Origin: an uncultured Eubacteriales bacterium
Lineage (GTDB): Bacteria; Bacillota; Clostridia; Christensenellales; CAG-917
Length of the DNA: 8,012 nt
Assembly: GCA_900551145.1 (NCBI GenBank)
Contig: URUQ01000055.1
Coordinates: 1 to 8,012 of the forward strand
Direction: 5' to 3'
Numbering within the stretch: position 1 is the first letter of the stretch; each line of letters starts with the position of its first letter. This document shows, one piece after another, positions 4,665 through 8,012 of the stretch. The translations under genes were made by a program, and so were the position numbers. The notes below the pieces were generated by a model. That model was not told where the DNA came from and searched no databases. It was given only the letters and a program-made list of their open reading frames with translations.

Positions 4665-5258
4665 ATGACGAATTCCTCTCGTTTATGCGCTTTCAAATCG
4701 GCACTTAAAAGTTTTTTGAGCAAGAACAAAAAGATTATAATTTGCTCGTTGATAGTTTTCGCTTTGGGAATTATCGTCGGTGCGGTGTCGGCGTGGCGCG
4801 CGGTGGGCGGTGAATTTGAAGAAGTTTTGCCAAAGGACGCAGATACGGGCGGCGCAAGGGTGTTTTTCTTCTCGACGCTTGCGCTTATCGGTTGTTATGG
4901 CGTGATATTATTGTCGGGGATAAATAACAAAACGGTGTTTTTGTCAATTATTCCCATCTTTTTGCTCGGTTTTTTCTTTGGTCGCTACTCGGCGGCGTTG
5001 ATAGGTAGGTTCGGTGCGCTCGGCATTGTAAATCTCGTGTTTGCGTATGCTCCGTTTTTTATATGTACGTTCGTTTGTTTTGTGCTGTCAATGATTGCCG
5101 TTATGACCACCGATTGTGCAAAAACCGCAATAAGTAGCAGTCTAAAGCCATCTTTTGTCGACACGCTCAAACTTTTCGGAATAAACGTAGCGATAAATTT
5201 CGTTCTTTTTGTATTGATTGGCTCTATATACGGCGTCATTATAGTGACGGTGTATTGA
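4665..5258 (+). CDS. SpoIIM-like polytopic membrane protein
   Basis: This 197-residue protein has five hydrophobic helices at about 24-44, 65-84, 90-110, 121-146 and 169-195, a basic N-terminus (KSALKSFLSKNKK), and one long hydrophilic loop (45-64) after the first helix. Length, topology and the pattern FALGIIVGAV in helix 1, then GFFFGR and GIVNLVFAYAPFFI, resemble SpoIIM. SpoIIM is the mother-cell membrane scaffold of the SpoIID-SpoIIM-SpoIIP engulfment complex that remodels septal peptidoglycan. The position also fits: in B. subtilis and Clostridia spoIIM lies in the neighbourhood of dacF. Sequence identity is low and I see no decisive motif, so an unrelated small membrane protein remains possible. 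The ATG lacks a good Shine-Dalgarno (only GTAG at 4658-4661). The stop is 53 bases before the carboxypeptidase start, and no terminator separates them, so the two probably share a transcript. Confidence 0.55.
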   Translation: MTNSSRLCAFKSALKSFLSKNKKIIICSLIVFALGIIVGAVSAWRAVGGEFEEVLPKDADTGGARVFFFSTLALIGCYGVILLSGINNKTVFLSIIPIFLLGFFFGRYSAALIGRFGALGIVNLVFAYAPFFICTFVCFVLSMIAVMTTDCAKTAISSSLKPSFVDTLKLFGINVAINFVLFVLIGSIYGVIIVTVY

Positions 5259-5311
5259 TTGGTATATTTTTTGCAAAGTTCCGCACGCTAAAAGAAAAGT
5301 GTGAGGTAATT

Positions 5312-6517
5312 ATGCAAAATCTCAAAATCAATAAATACAAAATTATCGCTTGCGTGGCAGCGTTCGTGTTGATTGCGACGTTTATATGCACGCTGTGCGT
5401 ATCGTCCGTATTCGAGACGAAGATTGCAAACGGGGCGGTTGATTTCAAAACCGTGGGTAAATCGGGCTTTTTGGTGGACGTTGCGACAGGCACGGTTTTA
5501 TATTCGCGCAACGAAAAGGAAAGATTGCCCATTGCAAGTATGGTGAAAATTATGACCGCGTTGCTCACCCTCGAAGAAGTGGATAGCGGGCGTCTTGCGC
5601 TCGATGACGACGTTAGAATAAGCGAAAACGCCGCAAGTATGGGCGGTTCTCAAGTGTTTTTGGACGCGGGCACCACGCACAAAGCGGGTGATTTGCTCAA
5701 AACCGTCATCGTTGCGTCCGCAAACGACTCTTGTGTGGCACTTGCCGAGCATATCGACGGAAGCGTTGAGGGCTTCGTTGCAAGAATGAACGCCAAGGCA
5801 AAACAACTCGGTATGTCGGACACCGTTTTCAAAAACTGCACGGGACTTCCTGCCGCCGAGAGTTTTTCTAGCGCAAGAGACGTTTCGATAATGTTCCGTG
5901 AACTCATCAAACACCCGGTATTCTTTGAATACGCACGCGTGTGGCTTGAAGATTACAAGCACCCCGACGGAAGGACTACCACCATCACCAACACCAACAA
6001 ACTCGTGCGCTTCTACGAAGGTTGCGACGGCGGTAAAACAGGCTTTACGAGCGAGGCAAAATTCTGCCTTTGCGCAACTGCGAAAAAGAACGGTATGCGC
6101 GTTGTCGCGGTGGTTATCGGTGCGGACAGTTCCAAGGTGCGAAACGCTGCGGTGAGCAGTATGTTTGACTACGCTTTTGCAAACTTTTCAAACAAAACTA
6201 TGCTCAAAGCGGGTGAAGATATCGGCGTAAGAGTCGCGGTATCGGGCGGTAAGAAATCGGATATCGGAGTGTGTGCCGATAGGGATTTGACGAGGTTTGT
6301 ATCTAGGGAAGATACCGCAAAGTACGACGTGAAATTCGATTTGCCTCCAAGCGTGAAAGCACCGGTCAAAAAAGGCGATTCGGTCGGCAAGGCGTATCTT
6401 GTAAAGAACGGTGAAGTGGTTGATACGGCGGTGCTCGTGGCAAACGAGGACGCGGAAAGAATGAGCTTCTTTGACGCGATAAACGAAATCGCGAAAGAGT
6501 GGAATACCGCAAAATAA
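5312..6517 (+). CDS. D-alanyl-D-alanine carboxypeptidase (PBP5-type, S11 family)
   Basis: This enzyme removes the terminal D-Ala from peptidoglycan pentapeptides outside the membrane and so limits cross-linking. In the 401-residue product all three penicillin-binding motifs are present: SMVK at 76-79 (nucleophile S76), SAN at 136-138 and KTG at 242-244. The family segment MGGSQVFL is at 110-117, and a beta-rich PBP5 C-terminal domain covers about 296-375. A hydrophobic segment at about 10-31 is a signal peptide or signal anchor. The C-terminus (383-401) is short and could be the usual amphipathic anchor. I chose ATG 5312 over an upstream TTG because it has GAGG five bases before it and places the signal sequence properly. 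The neighbourhood suggests the sporulation-associated DacF type, but catalytic motifs do not separate DacF from housekeeping DacA. It probably shares a transcript with the preceding gene and is closed by the hairpin at 6556-6593. Confidence 0.93.
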   Translation: MQNLKINKYKIIACVAAFVLIATFICTLCVSSVFETKIANGAVDFKTVGKSGFLVDVATGTVLYSRNEKERLPIASMVKIMTALLTLEEVDSGRLALDDDVRISENAASMGGSQVFLDAGTTHKAGDLLKTVIVASANDSCVALAEHIDGSVEGFVARMNAKAKQLGMSDTVFKNCTGLPAAESFSSARDVSIMFRELIKHPVFFEYARVWLEDYKHPDGRTTTITNTNKLVRFYEGCDGGKTGFTSEAKFCLCATAKKNGMRVVAVVIGADSSKVRNAAVSSMFDYAFANFSNKTMLKAGEDIGVRVAVSGGKKSDIGVCADRDLTRFVSREDTAKYDVKFDLPPSVKAPVKKGDSVGKAYLVKNGEVVDTAVLVANEDAERMSFFDAINEIAKEWNTAK

Positions 6518-6555
6518 TATAACGTAGCAAATTCTTGGTGTAATTAAGAAAATCA

Positions 6556-6593
6556 ATATGCAAAAGCGAGGGCAAATCCTCGCTTTTGCATAT
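6556..6593 (+). terminator. Strong terminator after the carboxypeptidase gene
   Basis: A perfect 16-bp stem, ATATGCAAAAGCGAGG (6556-6571) with its complement at 6578-6593, encloses a GCAAAT loop. The GC-rich core GCGAGG/CCTCGC followed by TTTTGCATAT is an intrinsic terminator, and the symmetric A/T arms make it usable on either strand. It begins 39 bases past the stop codon and shares the core GCGAGGGC with the hairpin at 4075. Confidence 0.88.
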
Positions 6594-6759
6594 ACAAAAC
6601 AGTTTAATGCTTTCGTTTTCGCACTTTTCAAAACGAGAAGTTTTTGGATGTGAACTTTGATGGGTTTTCAAATATCCGATTGCAATGCCGTGCTTTTTAT
6701 GTTTGAAAGAGAAAAATTCGGTGCTTTGGGCGTGTATAAGACGTAATTTGTTATTTATT
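6594..6759. other. Intergenic stretch with no recognised content
   Basis: Between the terminator and the scpA promoter I see no gene, RNA or clear repeat. Minus-strand frames cross it, but they run antisense through both scpA and the carboxypeptidase gene and through the hairpin, and have no start signal of their own. The stretch is AT-rich, with T runs on the plus strand. Confidence 0.55.
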
Positions 6760-6788
6760 TTGACTTTTTTGCGCGCGTGTGTTAATAT
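6760..6788 (+). promoter_or_regulatory. Sigma-A-like promoter of scpA-scpB
   Basis: TTGACT (6760-6765, 5 of 6), a 17-base spacer and TAATAT (6783-6788, 4 of 6) are placed so that transcription would start near 6795, leaving a leader of about 27 bases before the scpA ATG. The spacer holds an alternating GCGCGCGTGTGT run. Confidence 0.6.
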
Positions 6789-6821
6789 CAATAAGTATTG
6801 ATTTATACAAGGATAATTTTG

Positions 6822-7712
6822 ATGACTGACGAAATTTTGACACAAGACGAAATGCAAGACGAGGTATTGCAAGATGACGCAGTCCTTGCCGCAGAGATCG
6901 TTGAGCCTGAGACTATCGAGGGCGATTTTGTCATTGCCAAACCCGAAATAAGGTATCATATCGGTGATTTTGACGGACCGATACCTCTTCTTTACGAGCT
7001 TATCAAGAGCGCGAAAATCGAGATAGAGGACATTTTCATTTCGGAAGTTACCAGCCAGTACGTGCAAATTATCAAAAATACGCCGAAGGAAGAGCTTGAC
7101 TTCGATTATGCGGGTGAGTTTATCACGATGGCGGCAGAACTTGTCTATCTCAAATCTATCCGCACGCTTCCCAAAGAGGATGAGGAAATCACCGAGGACG
7201 ATCCCGAATACGAGCGTATGCTCCTTATCAACAAGATCAAGGAATACGCTTTGCTTGTGGAACAAAGCAAAAAGTTGCGTGAAATCGAGACCATCAACAG
7301 ATTTTACCGTGCGCCGGTGTTTACCGACAAGGACTACCGCGTTGCGCTCGTCAATTTCTCGCTTCCCAAGCTCGTCGAAGCCTTTGCGAGAGTGCTTGCA
7401 AACGCCGCTATTCACGAAAAAGAGATTATCCCCAAAAAAGTCGTAAAAGACCGCTTTTCCGTGCACGAGCAGATGGAAAATATTCGCTTGATGATAAGCG
7501 TGCGAGGACAAATGAAGTTTACGGATTTATTCGAGCCGGATTACGACAAGGGGGACATCGTGACGACGTTCCTCGCAATGCTCGAATTGTTGAAGTACGG
7601 CAAACTTCGCGCCGAACAAGACGAAGTGTTTGGTGAAATAACCATATTTGCGGTTGAAGGCACGTCGGAAGAGCCGATAGTGTTTGAGGAGGGTGACGAT
7701 GGAAAATATTGA
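6822..7712 (+). CDS. scpA: Segregation and condensation protein A
   Basis: ScpA is the kleisin of the bacterial SMC-ScpA-ScpB condensin: it bridges the SMC heads and helps load the complex near the origin for chromosome segregation. The 296-residue protein has the kleisin N-terminal segment YHIGDFDGPIPLLYELI (45-61) followed by IEIEDIFISEVTSQYV (66-81), the central helices with AAELVYLKSIRTLP (104-117), and a C-terminal winged-helix at about 205-280. Residues 1-42 form an extension with 14 acidic residues and one lysine before the usual family start. ATG 6822 is preferred over the upstream TTG 6798 because AAGGA (6809-6813) lies eight bases before it; both give the extension. The 3' end overlaps scpB by 14 bases, so the pair is translationally coupled, as is common for these partners. 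Confidence 0.94.
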   Translation: MTDEILTQDEMQDEVLQDDAVLAAEIVEPETIEGDFVIAKPEIRYHIGDFDGPIPLLYELIKSAKIEIEDIFISEVTSQYVQIIKNTPKEELDFDYAGEFITMAAELVYLKSIRTLPKEDEEITEDDPEYERMLLINKIKEYALLVEQSKKLREIETINRFYRAPVFTDKDYRVALVNFSLPKLVEAFARVLANAAIHEKEIIPKKVVKDRFSVHEQMENIRLMISVRGQMKFTDLFEPDYDKGDIVTTFLAMLELLKYGKLRAEQDEVFGEITIFAVEGTSEEPIVFEEGDDGKY

Positions 7713-8012
7713 GAACGTTGTGGAAGCGATAATCTTTGCGAGCGGTTCGCCTATTCTCAAAAGCGATATTTGCGAAAAAGTGCCTGAACTTACCACGCAA
7801 AAGCTCAACTCTATCGTGAAATCTTTGCAAAAAAGATATAGCGATACGTCGGGTATCGTGCTTGCAGAGTTTAACGGAAAGTTGCAATTTATGTCCAATC
7901 CCAAGTACGGCGACACGGTTGCCGACGTTTTGACTCCGCTGCGAGAAAAGGAGCTCACCAAAACTCTCCTCGAAGTGCTTGCTACGATTGCGTACAAACA
8001 ACCTATTACTCG
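7699..8012 (+). CDS. scpB: Segregation and condensation protein B, 3' end cut off by the window
   Basis: ScpB dimers bind the middle of ScpA and regulate the SMC ATPase. The visible 104 residues begin MENIENVVEAIIFASGSPI, the usual first helix of the first winged-helix domain, and continue with SGIVLAEFNGKLQFMSNPKY (about 52-71) and KTLLEVLATIAYKQPIT (about 87-103), the conserved LE-LA-IAYKQPITR motif that starts the second winged helix. Full-length homologues are about 180-200 residues, so roughly half is missing beyond the window. The ATG has an ideal AGGAGG (7687-7692) six bases upstream, located inside the end of scpA. No frameshift or stop interrupts the visible part. Confidence 0.95.
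   Translation, partial: MENIENVVEAIIFASGSPILKSDICEKVPELTTQKLNSIVKSLQKRYSDTSGIVLAEFNGKLQFMSNPKYGDTVADVLTPLREKELTKTLLEVLATIAYKQPIT

Noticed and set aside
5255..5311. Upstream TTG start for the carboxypeptidase, overlapping the preceding gene's stop
   Set aside because: It would put a charged stretch before the signal sequence; ATG 5312 has its own Shine-Dalgarno and gives a normal N-terminus.
6366..7511. 381-codon open frame on the minus strand across scpA, the intergenic space and the end of the carboxypeptidase gene
   Set aside because: It is antisense to two confident genes and crosses the 16-bp hairpin and the scpA promoter; the composition is unlike the real proteins here.

Overview
The window looks like the end of a contig from an endospore-forming, low-to-mid GC Bacillota, most likely an uncultured Clostridia lineage assembled from sequencing reads. 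The evidence is a cluster of sporulation genes (pro-sigma-K, SpoIVB, a Spo0A DNA-binding domain, a SpoIIM-like membrane protein) next to a D,D-carboxypeptidase and scpA-scpB. No ribosomal or other marker gene is present, so nothing finer than class can be claimed. The first 54 bases are not biological: they are an Illumina Nextera P5 adapter with an i5 index, so genomic sequence begins at about base 55.

Layout. Bases 55-295 are non-coding and carry a bidirectional-looking terminator. sigK (296-991) is on the minus strand and diverges from an FAD-dependent dehydrogenase of the COG2509 type (1211-2620). The 219-base space between them holds a perfect consensus vegetative promoter, a second weaker one, and several inverted repeats. 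A terminator at 2691-2717 separates the dehydrogenase from spoIVB (2766-3941). spoIVB converges on a small minus-strand gene (4217-4552) that encodes only the Spo0A C-terminal DNA-binding domain; a cluster of palindromes lies between them. A SpoIIM-like five-helix membrane protein (4665-5258) and a D-alanyl-D-alanine carboxypeptidase (5312-6517) follow on the plus strand, closed by a 16-bp hairpin. After a gap with its own promoter come scpA (6822-7712) and the start of scpB (7699 to the window end), which overlap by 14 bases.

How the genes fit together. Sigma-K is the late mother-cell sigma factor. The copy here keeps an N-terminal pro-sequence of the type that SpoIVFB removes after the forespore protease SpoIVB signals, and SpoIVB is encoded about 1.8 kb away with its catalytic residues intact. 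SpoIIM belongs to the engulfment machinery and the carboxypeptidase trims peptidoglycan, while ScpA/ScpB act with SMC in chromosome segregation. The order spoIVB - Spo0A domain - SpoIIM-like - dac - scpA - scpB resembles the sporulation neighbourhood of other Clostridia and Bacilli, where full-length spo0A follows spoIVB on the same strand. Here that place is held by an inverted, receiver-less Spo0A domain with altered recognition-helix residues. That is the most interesting observation in the window.
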